From CAVUEG01 sp963740525 (GTDB lineage: Bacteria; Actinomycetota; Actinomycetes; Propionibacteriales; Nocardioidaceae): DNA of 64,000 nt. This document shows, piece after piece, positions 36,616 through 44,585 of this stretch. The number at the start of each line of letters is the position of its first letter. Positions within the stretch are counted from its first letter, which is position 1. Under the pieces are notes generated by a model. The model ran no database searches and was not told where the DNA came from. It worked only from the letters and a program-made list of their open reading frames with translations. The position numbers and the translations under genes are program-made. The DNA lies in the NCBI GenBank assembly GCA_963740525.1, contig CAVUEG010000006.1:372001-436000 (forward strand). The letters run 5' to 3'.

Positions 36616-36700
36616 CGGGCAAGATGCGCCGCGTCAGCGCGTTTTCCCCGGGCAAGATGCGCCGCGTCAGCGCGTTTCCCCGGGCAAGACGCGCCGCGTC
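36616..36700 (-). repeat. Three inverted units of the same repeat (right arm of array)
   Basis: CGGGCAAGATGCGCCGCGTC at 36616, 36649 and 36681 (periods 33 and 32), the reverse complement of the left units apart from the GGC next to the CCC. The last unit has one base changed (AAGACGC). Together with 36476-36565 the array can fold into one long stem of three blocks around a 50-base centre. Confidence 0.9.
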
Positions 36701-36702
36701 AG

Positions 36703-38406
36703 CTAGTTGGCGAAGAAGCGGATGTAGGTCCGGTCGCGGGACTTGTCGTACTTGATGAAGCCGCCCTGGAAGTTCGCGCGCTGGCCGTACGGCGTCGCGA
36801 AGTTCGTCCTCGTCGGCCAGCCGAGCCGCGACTCGGTGCTGCCGAAGCGGAGGTAGCGGGAGGCGATCAGGCCGGTCAGCGCCGTGGCCGGCGTCTCCGG
36901 ACCGTTGTGGATCGTGCCGTCGTGGAACCTCGCCCACGCCCCACCGCCGTCCAGGTGCTGTACGCCGGTGGTCGGGAGGCCCAGGTCGGAGGAAGGGCCA
37001 CCGAGGCCCCGGTACGTCGCGAGGATGCCGCCGGTGAGCTCGTGGGCCCCGGTCCCCTTCGAGTAGTAGATCCGGCCGTGCGCGAAGACCTGCGCGGAGC
37101 CGTTGGTGACGGCGTACTCGGAGGTGCGGACGGAGCCGAGCGGGGACTCCTCGCCACCGAGCACGGCCCAGCGTTCGATGATCGGCGTCGGCTTGATCGT
37201 GAACCAGTCCGAGCGCAGCCCGAACGCCCAGCGGAACTCGTCGCCGCTGATGGTGACGTCACCTCTGCTGCCGTCGAGGACCACCTTCTCCACCCGACCC
37301 TGCCAGTCGCCGTGGCCGTCACGCTGAACGACCTGGATGCGACGGAGATTGCCCAGCGAGGGGTAGTTGTTCTCGAAACGCGAGGCGTCGACGGTGATCG
37401 TCCAGTCGTGCACCGGGTTGCCCGCCCAACCGTCGTACGGGTCCTCCTTGGCCGCCAGGTAGGGCACCGCTCCCGCAGCCATCCAGCCACCGTTGGAGGA
37501 CGAGAACTGGGTGAAGGCCGGCTTGCCGTCGTAGGTGAGGATCTGTGCGCGGGTCGCTCGGACCGCGGCGTTGCTGCGCGAGTCCTCCGCGGTCGCTCCG
37601 CCGTACACCTGGCAGGCTGTCGTGTCGCAGATCTGGTAGTACCGCTTCGGCGCCTGCGCCCGCGACCACGATGCGTAGGTCCGCGCCGCGATGGCCTGGG
37701 ACTTGACCGCCTCCGTACTCCACGACGCCGGCATCTCATACGGCACCACGCCCATGACGTACTGGTCCATCGTCAGCACGTTGACGGTGTCGCGATCGGT
37801 TGAGTCCGGCGTCGGCGAGGCAGCGCGAAGTGCGCCGCGATAACTCCGGGGACCGGACGGGGTCCACAACGTGATCGGACCCGGAGCGAAGAATTCCGCG
37901 TCGCCACTGAATACCCGCTTCTTGCGCCCCTCCGGACGGAATCGGTGCCAGCGGTCGGTCAGGTAGGCAACCGCGGTCGCGTCGCCGGCCGGCACGAGTC
38001 GCCAGCGGGTGACGCCCTCCGGTGTGGGGAGCTCGTACGTCGTGCCGTCGCTCAGGTCGCGCACCGACAGCCCGTCTCGCGGCCCCACCAGCACGTCGCT
38101 GCCCGAGTCGGCCGTGATCAGCACGCGCACCTTTCCGCGCACCTTCGACCAGGACGTCCCGGGGTAGTAGAAGTCGACGATCTCCTTGTAGCCAAGGCCT
38201 TTCAGCGCCGCGCCCTGGGCGCCGTACTGCGACATCCCGTGGCCGTGGCCGAAGCCGTGGCCCTGGACGACAACGTGCCCGTCGACCGGGACCCAGTACG
38301 ACTGGTCGGTGGTGCGGGCCGAGGCGGTGGACCCCGGAAGGGTCACCATCGCGCCCACGACGACTGCCGCCATTGTCCCGGCGATCGCGTGCGCGCGCCT
38401 GCTCAT
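36703..38406 (-). CDS. SpoIID/LytB-domain protein with C-terminal LGFP repeats
   Basis: 567 residues, secreted. Signal sequence at the N-terminus (MSRRAHAIAGTMAAVVVG...). SpoIID/LytB amidase-enhancer-like domain: GHGFGHGHGMSQYGAQGAA, DQYVMGVVPYEMPASWSTEAVKSQAIAARTYA and AFTQFSSSNGGW. C-terminal LGFP-type repeats (YYSKGTGAHELTGGILATYR, SSDLGLPTT, ESRLGWPT) that bind wall glycopolymers in actinobacteria. ATG at 38406 is chosen for GGAGGG 7 bases upstream. Likely acts in peptidoglycan turnover at the surface. Confidence 0.9.
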   Translation of the reverse strand: MSRRAHAIAGTMAAVVVGAMVTLPGSTASARTTDQSYWVPVDGHVVVQGHGFGHGHGMSQYGAQGAALKGLGYKEIVDFYYPGTSWSKVRGKVRVLITADSGSDVLVGPRDGLSVRDLSDGTTYELPTPEGVTRWRLVPAGDATAVAYLTDRWHRFRPEGRKKRVFSGDAEFFAPGPITLWTPSGPRSYRGALRAASPTPDSTDRDTVNVLTMDQYVMGVVPYEMPASWSTEAVKSQAIAARTYASWSRAQAPKRYYQICDTTACQVYGGATAEDSRSNAAVRATRAQILTYDGKPAFTQFSSSNGGWMAAGAVPYLAAKEDPYDGWAGNPVHDWTITVDASRFENNYPSLGNLRRIQVVQRDGHGDWQGRVEKVVLDGSRGDVTISGDEFRWAFGLRSDWFTIKPTPIIERWAVLGGEESPLGSVRTSEYAVTNGSAQVFAHGRIYYSKGTGAHELTGGILATYRGLGGPSSDLGLPTTGVQHLDGGGAWARFHDGTIHNGPETPATALTGLIASRYLRFGSTESRLGWPTRTNFATPYGQRANFQGGFIKYDKSRDRTYIRFFAN

Positions 38407-38486
38407 CTCGTAGCCCTCCGTGACGTGTGTCAAGTCGTGGTGCGGGTGTGACGAGGATGATTATGCCCACGGAGAACGGGTGAATG

Positions 38487-38557
38487 TCCAAGTATTGAAA
38501 ATGCTTGGATAAATGCACCCGGGTAATTACACCGGTGTTATTCGAGACATTTCGAAT
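38487..38557. promoter_or_regulatory. A/T-rich intergenic segment with three successive palindromes
   Basis: Upstream of the SpoIID-like gene: TCCAAGTATT-GAA-AATGCTTGGA (38487-38509, one mismatch), ACACCGGTGT (38529-38538, perfect) and ATTCGA-GACATT-TCGAAT (38540-38557, perfect). The base composition is visibly richer in A/T than anywhere nearby. Probably the control region of the wall gene; binding proteins unknown. Confidence 0.5.
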
Positions 38558-38585
38558 TGGTCGTAACCGCGCAATTGTCCGCCGG

Positions 38586-39992
38586 TCAGGCGCGGTAGCG
38601 GTGCAGCCGTCGCGCCGCCTCCGCGATCGACCCGCTCATCGAGGGGTAGACCGTGAAGGTCTGCGCGAGCTGGTCCGCGGTCAGCGACTCGGCCACCGCC
38701 AAGGCCACCGGGTGGATCAGCTCGCTGGCGCGCGGCCCGACGACCACTCCCCCGACGACGATCCCGGTGCCCGGCCGGCAGAAGAGCTTCACGAACCCGT
38801 CACGCACGCCCTGCATCTTCGCGCGAGGGTTCCCTGACAGCTGCAGCGTGACGGACTCGGCGTCGATCTCCCCGGCGTCCACGGTCTGCTGTGACCAGCC
38901 GACCGTGGCGATCTCAGGGCTGGTGAAGACGTTCGAGGACACCCGCTTGAGGTCGAGCGGCGCGACGGCGTCGCCGAGGAAGTGCCACATCGCGATCCGG
39001 CCCTGCATGGCGGCCACCGAGGCGAGCATGAGGACGCCGGTGCAGTCGCCGGCGGCGTACACCCCGCGGGCCGACGTACGCGAAACCCGGTCGACGCCCA
39101 CGAAGCCGCCGTCCGTGAGCTTCACCCCCGCCTCCTCCAAGCCGAGGTCGGCGGTGTTGGGCACCGATCCAAGGGCCAGGAGGCAGTGCGATCCCTCGAC
39201 AGTGCGGCCGTCGGTCAACGTCACGGTCACGGTGTCGCCGGACCGGGTCACCGACTCCATCCGCGACTTCGAGAGCACCGTCATGCCGCGTCGCTTCAGC
39301 ACGCCCTCGAGCACCTCGGCCGCGTCTGCGTCCTCGCCCGGCAGCACCCGGTCGCGGCTGGAGACCAGCGCCACGTCGATGCCGAGCGCGTTGTAGGCAC
39401 TCGCGAACTCGGCGCCGGTGACTCCGGAGCCCACCACGATCAGCTTCTCGGGAACCCCGTCGATGTCATAGACCTGCTCCCAGGTGAGGATCCGCTCCCC
39501 GTCCGGCTGCGCAGAGGGAAGGGTCCGCGGCGCGGCCCCGGTCGCGATGAGCACGGCGTCGGCCTCGAGCACCTCCTCGCCACCGTCGGCAAGGGCGACC
39601 ACCACCCGTTGAGGCCCGTCCAGGCTGCCTCGGCCGCGTACGACGCGCACACCCTCTCGCTCGATCCGGCGGCCGATGTCCTCGGACTGCGCCATGGCCA
39701 GCCGCTTCACGCGGGCGTTGACGCGCGGCAGGTCGACCTTGATCGAGGACGCTTGGTCACCCTCACGGTCCCGGAACACCACACCGAGCTCGGCGGCGTC
39801 GGAGACCTCCGCCATCAGCTCGGAGGTGGCGATCAGTGTCTTGCTCGGGACACAGTCGGTAAGGACCGCGGACCCACCCAGTCCGTCGGTGTCGACGACG
39901 GTGACCTCGGCACCGAGCTGGGCCGCGACGAGCGCGGATTCGTACCCACCAGGGCCGCCACCGATGATCACCACACGATTCACAAGGCCCAT
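38586..39992 (-). CDS. lpdA: NAD(P)H:quinone oxidoreductase, LpdA-type flavoprotein disulfide reductase
   Basis: 468 residues. FAD site VVIIGGGPGGYESALVAAQLG; NAD site LIVVGSGVTGAEFASAYNALG; GVYAAGDCTGVLMLASVAAMQG. The redox-pair position reads GGSAVLTDCVPSK, so only one Cys remains, and the C-terminal His of true dihydrolipoyl dehydrogenases is replaced (TVYPSMSGSI). Both changes match mycobacterial LpdA (Rv3303c), a quinone reductase. ATG at 39992 or GTG at 39983; the latter has CACAAT 7 bases upstream. Confidence 0.93.
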   Translation of the reverse strand: MGLVNRVVIIGGGPGGYESALVAAQLGAEVTVVDTDGLGGSAVLTDCVPSKTLIATSELMAEVSDAAELGVVFRDREGDQASSIKVDLPRVNARVKRLAMAQSEDIGRRIEREGVRVVRGRGSLDGPQRVVVALADGGEEVLEADAVLIATGAAPRTLPSAQPDGERILTWEQVYDIDGVPEKLIVVGSGVTGAEFASAYNALGIDVALVSSRDRVLPGEDADAAEVLEGVLKRRGMTVLSKSRMESVTRSGDTVTVTLTDGRTVEGSHCLLALGSVPNTADLGLEEAGVKLTDGGFVGVDRVSRTSARGVYAAGDCTGVLMLASVAAMQGRIAMWHFLGDAVAPLDLKRVSSNVFTSPEIATVGWSQQTVDAGEIDAESVTLQLSGNPRAKMQGVRDGFVKLFCRPGTGIVVGGVVVGPRASELIHPVALAVAESLTADQLAQTFTVYPSMSGSIAEAARRLHRYRA

Positions 39993-40038
39993 TGTGGAGG
40001 CCGCCGCACGGCGGGCGCCAATCGGAGTCTTCCTGCCC

Positions 40039-40044
40039 TACTGT
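40039..40044 (+). promoter_or_regulatory. -10 element, leaderless start of GGCT gene
   Basis: TACTGT, 6 bases before the GTG at 40051. Confidence 0.55.
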
Positions 40045-40050
40045 GCATCC

Positions 40051-40506
40051 GTGACCCTGTACGCCGCCTACGGATCCAATCTGGACCCGGCCCGCATGCT
40101 GGAGCGCTGCCCTCACTCCCCGCTGCGCGGCACCGGCTGGCTCGAGGGCTGGCGATTGACGTTCGGTGGCGAGGAGCACGGCTGGGACGGTGCGCTGGCC
40201 ACGATCGTGCAGGACACCTTCGAGCGTGTCTTCGTCGCGGTGTACGACGTCACCGACGAGGATGTCGAGGCGCTCGACGGCTGGGAGTCGGCGGCCACGG
40301 GCCTCTACCGCAAGACCAACGTGCGGGTGAACACGTTGGACGGGTCGCTCGTCGCCTGGGCGTACGTGTTGGATGCTTACGAAGGCGGACTGCCGTCGGC
40401 GACGTACCTCGGGGTGATGGCGGATGCTGCCGAAGCGGCTGACGCCCCTCAGGACTACGTGCAGGCGCTCCGGTCGCGCCCGTGCCGCTCCAACTTTGGC
40501 GGCTGA
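40051..40506 (+). CDS. Gamma-glutamylcyclotransferase-like protein
   Basis: 151 residues of the GGCT-like fold: LYAAYGSNLDPARMLERCP (substrate loop), GWRLTFGG, ERVFVAVYDVTDEDVEALDGWES (the acidic catalytic region) and YRKTNVRVNTLDG. The GTG start puts YGSNLD six residues in, as usual in the family. Divergent from lpdA. Actual substrate (gamma-glutamyl amino acid or amine) is not determined by sequence. Confidence 0.88.
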   Translation: MTLYAAYGSNLDPARMLERCPHSPLRGTGWLEGWRLTFGGEEHGWDGALATIVQDTFERVFVAVYDVTDEDVEALDGWESAATGLYRKTNVRVNTLDGSLVAWAYVLDAYEGGLPSATYLGVMADAAEAADAPQDYVQALRSRPCRSNFGG

Positions 40507-40525
40507 CCCACGCGTCACCCCACCG

Positions 40526-40584
40526 ATTGGTCACAAACCGCAGGTTCCGACCCGATAAAGCTGCGGTTGGGGACCAAACCGCAA
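40526..40584 (+). repeat. 59-bp imperfect palindromic repeat, copy 2
   Basis: ATTGGTCACAAACCGCAGGT ... GGTTGGGGACCAAACCGCA. Same orientation as copies 1 and 3. Located between the convergent GGCT and VOC genes. Confidence 0.85.
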
Positions 40585-40609
40585 CCCCGACGGCCACCGT
40601 GTCTGGGCG

Positions 40610-40985
40610 TCAGGGGCCTTCGGCGGCGTGGCAGACGGCCTCGATGTTGTTGCCGTCGGGGTCACGGACGAAGCCACCGAAGTAGTGGTCGTGGTACTCC
40701 GGCCACATCCGCGGCTCGTGCAGCACCTCGGCCCCCGCGCGTACGGCGGCAGCGAAAAATGCACGCACATGTTCCACGTCCGGAGCGGTGAAGGCGACGT
40801 GCACCTCACGGTTGGGACCCATCTTCCTCGAAGGAAGAGAGCCAGAAGGCCGGCGTCGTGGTGCCGTAGCCGATGGCCACGCCGAAGTCCATCAGCCGCG
40901 AGTGCCCGAGCGTACCGAGCACCTCGTCGTAGAAAGCTGCGGAGGCCGCTACGTCGGCGCAGTTGATTCCCAGATGATCGATCAT
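40610..40985 (-). CDS. VOC (glyoxalase/bleomycin-resistance) family protein, frameshifted
   Basis: About 125 residues. N-terminal half MIDHLGINCADVAASAAFYDEVLGTLG...FWLSSFEED (first metal His in IDHLG); C-terminal half VHVAFTAPDVEHVRAFFAAAV...YHDHYFGGFVRDPDGNNIEAVCH with the second-site residues. The halves are in different frames; the break is near 40820, where one base appears lost or gained. Bracketed by direct copies of the 59-bp repeat at 40526 and 41060. May be intact in the organism. Function unassigned. Confidence 0.78.
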
Positions 40986-41059
40986 GGTCTGAGCCTGCCG
41001 CACCGGGCGTCCGTCGACCAGAGGCCAGGACTCCGCGATGACCCGTACGGCATTCATCC

Positions 41060-41118
41060 ATTGGTCACAAACTGCAGGTTCCAACCCGAAAAACCTGCGG
41101 TTGGGGACCAAACCACAG
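41060..41118 (+). repeat. 59-bp imperfect palindromic repeat, copy 3
   Basis: ATTGGTCACAAACTGCAGGT ... GGTTGGGGACCAAACCACAG; arms 41061-41080 and 41092-41111 pair at 17 of 20 positions plus one G-T. Between the divergent VOC and PNP genes. Confidence 0.85.
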
Positions 41119-41151
41119 CCCCGAGGGCCACGTGTGCGGGGGAGCACGGCC

Positions 41152-41157
41152 TAGAGT
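41152..41157 (+). promoter_or_regulatory. -10 element, leaderless start of purine nucleoside phosphorylase
   Basis: TAGAGT, 6 bases before the GTG at 41164. Confidence 0.6.
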
Positions 41158-41163
41158 CCTCGG

Positions 41164-41964
41164 GTGAGCAACGACGAACCCCGCGCCCTCGCCCAGCAGG
41201 CCGCCGACACGATCCGCGAACGCACCGGAGTGGAGCGCCATGACGTGGCCCTGGTCCTGGGATCCGGCTGGCTGCCCGCCGTCGACGCCCTCGGGGAGGT
41301 GAGCGCCGAGCTGAGCACGTCCGACGTCCCGGGGTTCTCCCCGCCCGCCGTGGAGGGGCACGCGGGCCTGATCCGCTCGGTGCGCGCCGGCGACCGGAAC
41401 CTGCTGGTCTTTCTCGGCCGCACGCACTTCTACGAGGGACTCGGGGCCCGAGCGGTCGTGCACGGGGTGCGCACCTCAGCCGCTGCCGGCTGCGGGGTCA
41501 TCGTGCTGACCAACGGCTGTGGAGGTCTCAACGAGTCGTGGCAGCCGGGGACCCCTGTGCTGATCCGTGACCACATCAACCTGACCGCGACCTCACCGAT
41601 CGAGGGCGCGAACTTCGTCGATCTCACCGACCTGTACTCCTCACGCCTGCGTGCGCTCTGCCGCGAGATCGAGCCCGGCCTGGACGAGGGCGTCTACGTC
41701 CAGTTCCCCGGGCCGCACTACGAGACCCCGGCCGAGATCGGCATGGTCCGCGCCATCGGGGGGGATCTGGTGGGCATGTCCACGACGCTGGAGGCGATCG
41801 CCGCCCGCGAGGCGGGCATGGAGGTGCTCGGCATCTCCTTGGTGACCAACCTCGCGGCAGGGATCACCGGTGAGCCGCTGAACCACGAGGAGGTCCTCGA
41901 GGCGGGCCGGTCGGCAGCGACCCGGATGGGCCAGCTTCTCGGCGCGATCGTTCCCCGGCTCTGA
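41164..41964 (+). CDS. deoD: Purine-nucleoside phosphorylase
   Basis: 266 residues of the trimeric PNP class, splitting inosine/guanosine with phosphate. Motifs: ALVLGSGWLPAVDAL (phosphate loop), FLGRTHFYEGLG, IVLTNGCGGLN, YVQFPGPHYETPAEI, GMSTTLEAIAAREAGMEVLGISLVTNLAAGI (base-binding Asn). GTG at 41164. In mycobacteria the homologue Rv3307 precedes pmmB; here an epimerase gene is coupled to it (TGATG overlap). Confidence 0.95.
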   Translation: MSNDEPRALAQQAADTIRERTGVERHDVALVLGSGWLPAVDALGEVSAELSTSDVPGFSPPAVEGHAGLIRSVRAGDRNLLVFLGRTHFYEGLGARAVVHGVRTSAAAGCGVIVLTNGCGGLNESWQPGTPVLIRDHINLTATSPIEGANFVDLTDLYSSRLRALCREIEPGLDEGVYVQFPGPHYETPAEIGMVRAIGGDLVGMSTTLEAIAAREAGMEVLGISLVTNLAAGITGEPLNHEEVLEAGRSAATRMGQLLGAIVPRL

Positions 41965-42767
41965 TGCGGGTCCTCGTCTCCGGCGCCGCCGGCACGATCG
42001 GCCGGGTGGTGAGCACCGGGCTGGTGGATCGTGGCCACGACGTGGTCGGGCTCGACCTGGTGGTCCGCCCCGACGCGCTGGCCCTCGACGAGTGGCACGT
42101 CGCCGACTGCGGCGACCCCGAGGCTGCGGAGTCGGTGATGGCGGCCGTCGTCCCGGACGCGGTGGTACACCTCGCGGGCATCCCGACCGAGGCCTCCCTC
42201 CCCGACTCGCTCCACTCCCACGTGGTCACCACCGGCGCTCTCCTCCAGGCGATGGTCCGCCACCGTGTTCCCCGCATGGTCTACGCCAGCAGCAACCACG
42301 CGGTCGGTCGCACGCCACGCTCCGAGCTCCTCGGCACGGACGCGCGGCCGCGACCGGACACCGCCTACGGCGTCGCCAAGGTGGCCGCGGAGGCCCTGCT
42401 CTCGCTGTACGTCGACCGCCACCGGATCGACGCGGTGAGCTGCCGGATCGGCAGCTTCCTGGAGGTTCCCGAGGTACGCCGCAACCTCTCGACCTGGCTC
42501 TCGCCGGACGACGCCGTGCGCATGGTGGAAGCCGCACTGACGGCGCCGGACCCCGGCTTCGCGGTGCTCTACGGGGTTTCGGCCAACACCCGCGGGTGGT
42601 GGGATCTCGGCCCGGGGCACGCCCTGGGCTACCACCCCGAGGACGACGCCGAGGCCTGGGCGGACCGCATCGAGGCGACTCCGGAGACACCCGAGGACGC
42701 CTCCGACGCCGAGTGCGTCGGAGGCCCCTACGCCACGGCCCGCTTCGAGCGACCACTCTTCGACTGA
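41964..42767 (+). CDS. NAD-dependent epimerase/dehydratase, uronate-dehydrogenase-like
   Basis: 267-residue short-chain dehydrogenase of the extended class: VLVSGAAGTIGRVVSTGLVDRG (NAD loop), VVHLAGIPTEASL, YASSNHAVGRTPRSELLG and catalytic YGVAKVAAEALLSLYVDR (Tyr/Lys). The SSNHAVG segment and short length resemble uronate dehydrogenases. ATG overlaps the phosphorylase stop. Nucleoside catabolism gives no uronate, so the substrate stays open. Confidence 0.8.
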   Translation: MRVLVSGAAGTIGRVVSTGLVDRGHDVVGLDLVVRPDALALDEWHVADCGDPEAAESVMAAVVPDAVVHLAGIPTEASLPDSLHSHVVTTGALLQAMVRHRVPRMVYASSNHAVGRTPRSELLGTDARPRPDTAYGVAKVAAEALLSLYVDRHRIDAVSCRIGSFLEVPEVRRNLSTWLSPDDAVRMVEAALTAPDPGFAVLYGVSANTRGWWDLGPGHALGYHPEDDAEAWADRIEATPETPEDASDAECVGGPYATARFERPLFD

Positions 42768-42771
42768 GCGG

Positions 42772-42815
42772 CCCCGTGCCGACCCCGTGCCGACCCCGTG
42801 CCGACCCCGTGCCGA
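42772..42815. repeat. Four tandem copies of an 11-bp unit
   Basis: CCCCGTGCCGA repeated at 42772, 42783, 42794 and 42805 without change, between the stops of two convergent genes. Confidence 0.9.
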
Positions 42816-42819
42816 CTCC

Positions 42820-42836
42820 CGGCTGAGCGTCAGCCG
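42820..42836. terminator. Hairpin at the 3' ends of convergent epimerase and Usp genes
   Basis: CGGCTGA-GCG-TCAGCCG, perfect 7-base arms; it overlaps the Usp stop codon. Confidence 0.4.
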
Positions 42837-43726
42837 ACCCGGGCGCTGACCTCGGCAACCTGACGGACCACCGTGACCGGGCAGTGGGCACGCTCGAGCA
42901 CGGCCTTGCTCACCGAGCCGAGCATGGCCGGGATTCCGTGCCGGCCACGTGAGCCGAGCACCAGGTGACCGGCCCGCTCGGAGGCCGCCACCAGCCGGGC
43001 GACGGCCGGCCCGTCAGTGAGCAGGCGGTCGACCACGACATCGGGATAGCGGTCGCCGAAGCCGGCCAGCTCCTCAGCCAGCTGACGCTCGTGGCGGTCC
43101 AGAGCGTCCCGCCGCTGGAACGTGGACGAGACGTCGAGGAAGTCCTCCGCGGAGGTCCACGCGTGCACCACGTTGAGTGGGCGGTGCAGGGTCGAGGCCA
43201 GGTCGAAGGCGAAGGGCAGGGCACTCGAGGACGACCCGTCGAGCTCGACTCCGACGACGACCGGCCCGTCCTTCATCTCCACCCCGTCGGCCCGCGGGCG
43301 TACGACGGTCACGGGGCAGGCCGCGGCCGAGGTGAGGCTCACCCCGACCGAGCCCAGAACGTTCGACCGGACCGGGCCACGGCCGCGAGAGCCGAGCACG
43401 ATCATCGAGACCTTGTCGGAGAGCTCCAGCAGCGCCTGGTGCGGCTCGAGCAGTGGCATCGTCACCGTGACGGAGACCTCGGGCGCCAGGCGACGCACCT
43501 CCAGCAGCGTCTCGTCGGTGACCCGCCGGGCAGCCATCCGCAACGCCTGACGCACCTGCGTCGGGTCGGTGGCGGGATGCATTCCCGGCACTCCGGCCGC
43601 GTTGACGGCGATCAGCGGCAAGCTCCGACGCCGTGCGTACTCGACTGCCCACTCGAGGGCGTCGTGGGTGTGGGGCAGTCCGTCCACGCCCACGACGACT
43701 GGTCCTGTCCTCAGTGTCGTGTTCAT
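42830..43726 (-). CDS. Universal stress protein, two UspA domains
   Basis: 298 residues in two tandem Usp domains. Each ends in a good ATP-binding pattern: VLGSRGRGPVRSNVLGSVG and VLGSRGRHGIPAMLGSVS, both followed by CPVTVV. Domain starts VVVGVDGLPHTHDALEWA and VVVGVELDGSSSSALPFA carry the conserved Asp/Glu. ATG at 43726 with GAAGG upstream. Two-domain Usp proteins of this type are characteristic members of the mycobacterial DosR regulon; the adjoining DosRS-like pair fits that. Confidence 0.92.
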   Translation of the reverse strand: MNTTLRTGPVVVGVDGLPHTHDALEWAVEYARRRSLPLIAVNAAGVPGMHPATDPTQVRQALRMAARRVTDETLLEVRRLAPEVSVTVTMPLLEPHQALLELSDKVSMIVLGSRGRGPVRSNVLGSVGVSLTSAAACPVTVVRPRADGVEMKDGPVVVGVELDGSSSSALPFAFDLASTLHRPLNVVHAWTSAEDFLDVSSTFQRRDALDRHERQLAEELAGFGDRYPDVVVDRLLTDGPAVARLVAASERAGHLVLGSRGRHGIPAMLGSVSKAVLERAHCPVTVVRQVAEVSARVG

Positions 43727-43783
43727 GCCTTCAGCGTTCTTCAGGTCGCATTCGTGCGACAGGGTGGTCTCACCGGACCCGTC

Positions 43784-43796
43784 GGGACCTATCCCC
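43784..43796. promoter_or_regulatory. GGG/CCC inverted repeat 58-70 bases upstream of usp (possible DosR-like box)
   Basis: GGGACCTATCCCC (minus strand GGGGATAGGTCCC). Similar in form and position to sites before devR, devS, doxX and the second usp. Confidence 0.4.
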
Positions 43797-43824
43797 CGTG
43801 TACGCACCCACGCACGCGCACAGC

Positions 43825-43859
43825 CGACCGGGTCGGGCTCTGGGAGTCCGACCCGGTCG
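43825..43859 (-). terminator. Strong hairpin after doxX
   Basis: CGACCGGGTCGG and CCGACCCGGTCG, perfect 12-base arms with an 11-base loop, about 31 bases past the doxX stop. Confidence 0.65.
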
Positions 43860-43890
43860 ACGGGTTGGGGAACGGGCGGTGCTGGGTGAC

Positions 43891-44457
43891 TCAGCGAAGC
43901 CAGCGGTTGCGCTGCACCAGGGGGATCTGCTCCCACTTCGCGGCGAGTCCCCAGACGTGTCCGGCGCCCATGACGGCGAGCAGTCCCAGGACCATGGCGT
44001 AGATCAGGTGGTCGTCCATGAACGGGTTGTTCGCGGGCGGGAGCACCACGGTCCACATCAGGACCAGCAGGAGTGCACCGGCCATCGCCGCGAGCCGCAT
44101 GGCGATGCCGAGGATCAGCGCAGTCCCGAGGGCCAGCAGGCCGATCATGAACAGCCAGTCGGCCCAGGTCTGGCCGGCGATGCCGTTGTAGAAGCCCTTG
44201 AACGGACCCGCCGCACCGAAGGCGAGGAAGCCGTTGGTGGGGCTACCACCGTTGATCCAGGCGTCCTTGTTCTCCGTGACGAGGCCGAAGGTCTTGTCGA
44301 GGAACGCCCACAGGAACACCCAGCCGAGGCTGAGCCGCAGCGCCGCGGCGAACATGCCCGCGGTCCTGCCGACCACAGCCTGGGAGGCGTGGTCCGCGTG
44401 GACGGTGCCGGTGTCCGAAACTCGGGCCTCACGGCGGTCGGTGTGTGTGGTGTTCAT
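43891..44457 (-). CDS. DoxX family membrane protein
   Basis: 188 residues with four hydrophobic helices: LRLSLGWVFLWAFLDKTFGL, WLFMIGLLALGTALILG, LAAMAGALLLVLMWTVVL and LIYAMVLGLLAVMGAGHVWG. DoxX proteins are linked to redox stress (in mycobacteria one complexes with superoxide dismutase and a thiosulfate transferase). ATG at 44457 follows GGGAGGA. Placed between a Usp gene and the DosR-like regulator, so redox/hypoxia control is likely. Confidence 0.88.
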   Translation of the reverse strand: MNTTHTDRREARVSDTGTVHADHASQAVVGRTAGMFAAALRLSLGWVFLWAFLDKTFGLVTENKDAWINGGSPTNGFLAFGAAGPFKGFYNGIAGQTWADWLFMIGLLALGTALILGIAMRLAAMAGALLLVLMWTVVLPPANNPFMDDHLIYAMVLGLLAVMGAGHVWGLAAKWEQIPLVQRNRWLR

Positions 44458-44509
44458 GGTTCCTCCCAATCTCGTGCAGCAGGTTTGCTGACACCTCTAC
44501 GGTCCCGTG

Positions 44510-44524
44510 CCCGGGTTTCCCGGG
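44510..44524. promoter_or_regulatory. CCCGGG-TTT-CCCGGG palindrome 53-67 bases upstream of doxX
   Basis: Perfect inverted repeat. It could be a control site for doxX, like the GGG/CCC repeats before its neighbours, or a terminator for devR, which ends at 44586. A second inverted repeat, GAACCCCGG-AGTAGT-CGGGAGGTTC, lies at 44534-44558. Confidence 0.35.
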
Positions 44525-44585
44525 GCAGGGTCGGAACCCCGGAGTAGTCGGGAGGTTCACCCGGAGTGGGGAGGAGGTCCCGCCC

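Noticed and set aside
36476..36700. CRISPR array
   Set aside because: Units have a regular period, but the gaps are only 6-12 bases, half the units are inverted and no cas gene is present.
38586..39992. Dihydrolipoamide dehydrogenase (E3)
   Set aside because: The first redox Cys and the C-terminal catalytic His are missing; sequence follows the LpdA quinone reductase type.
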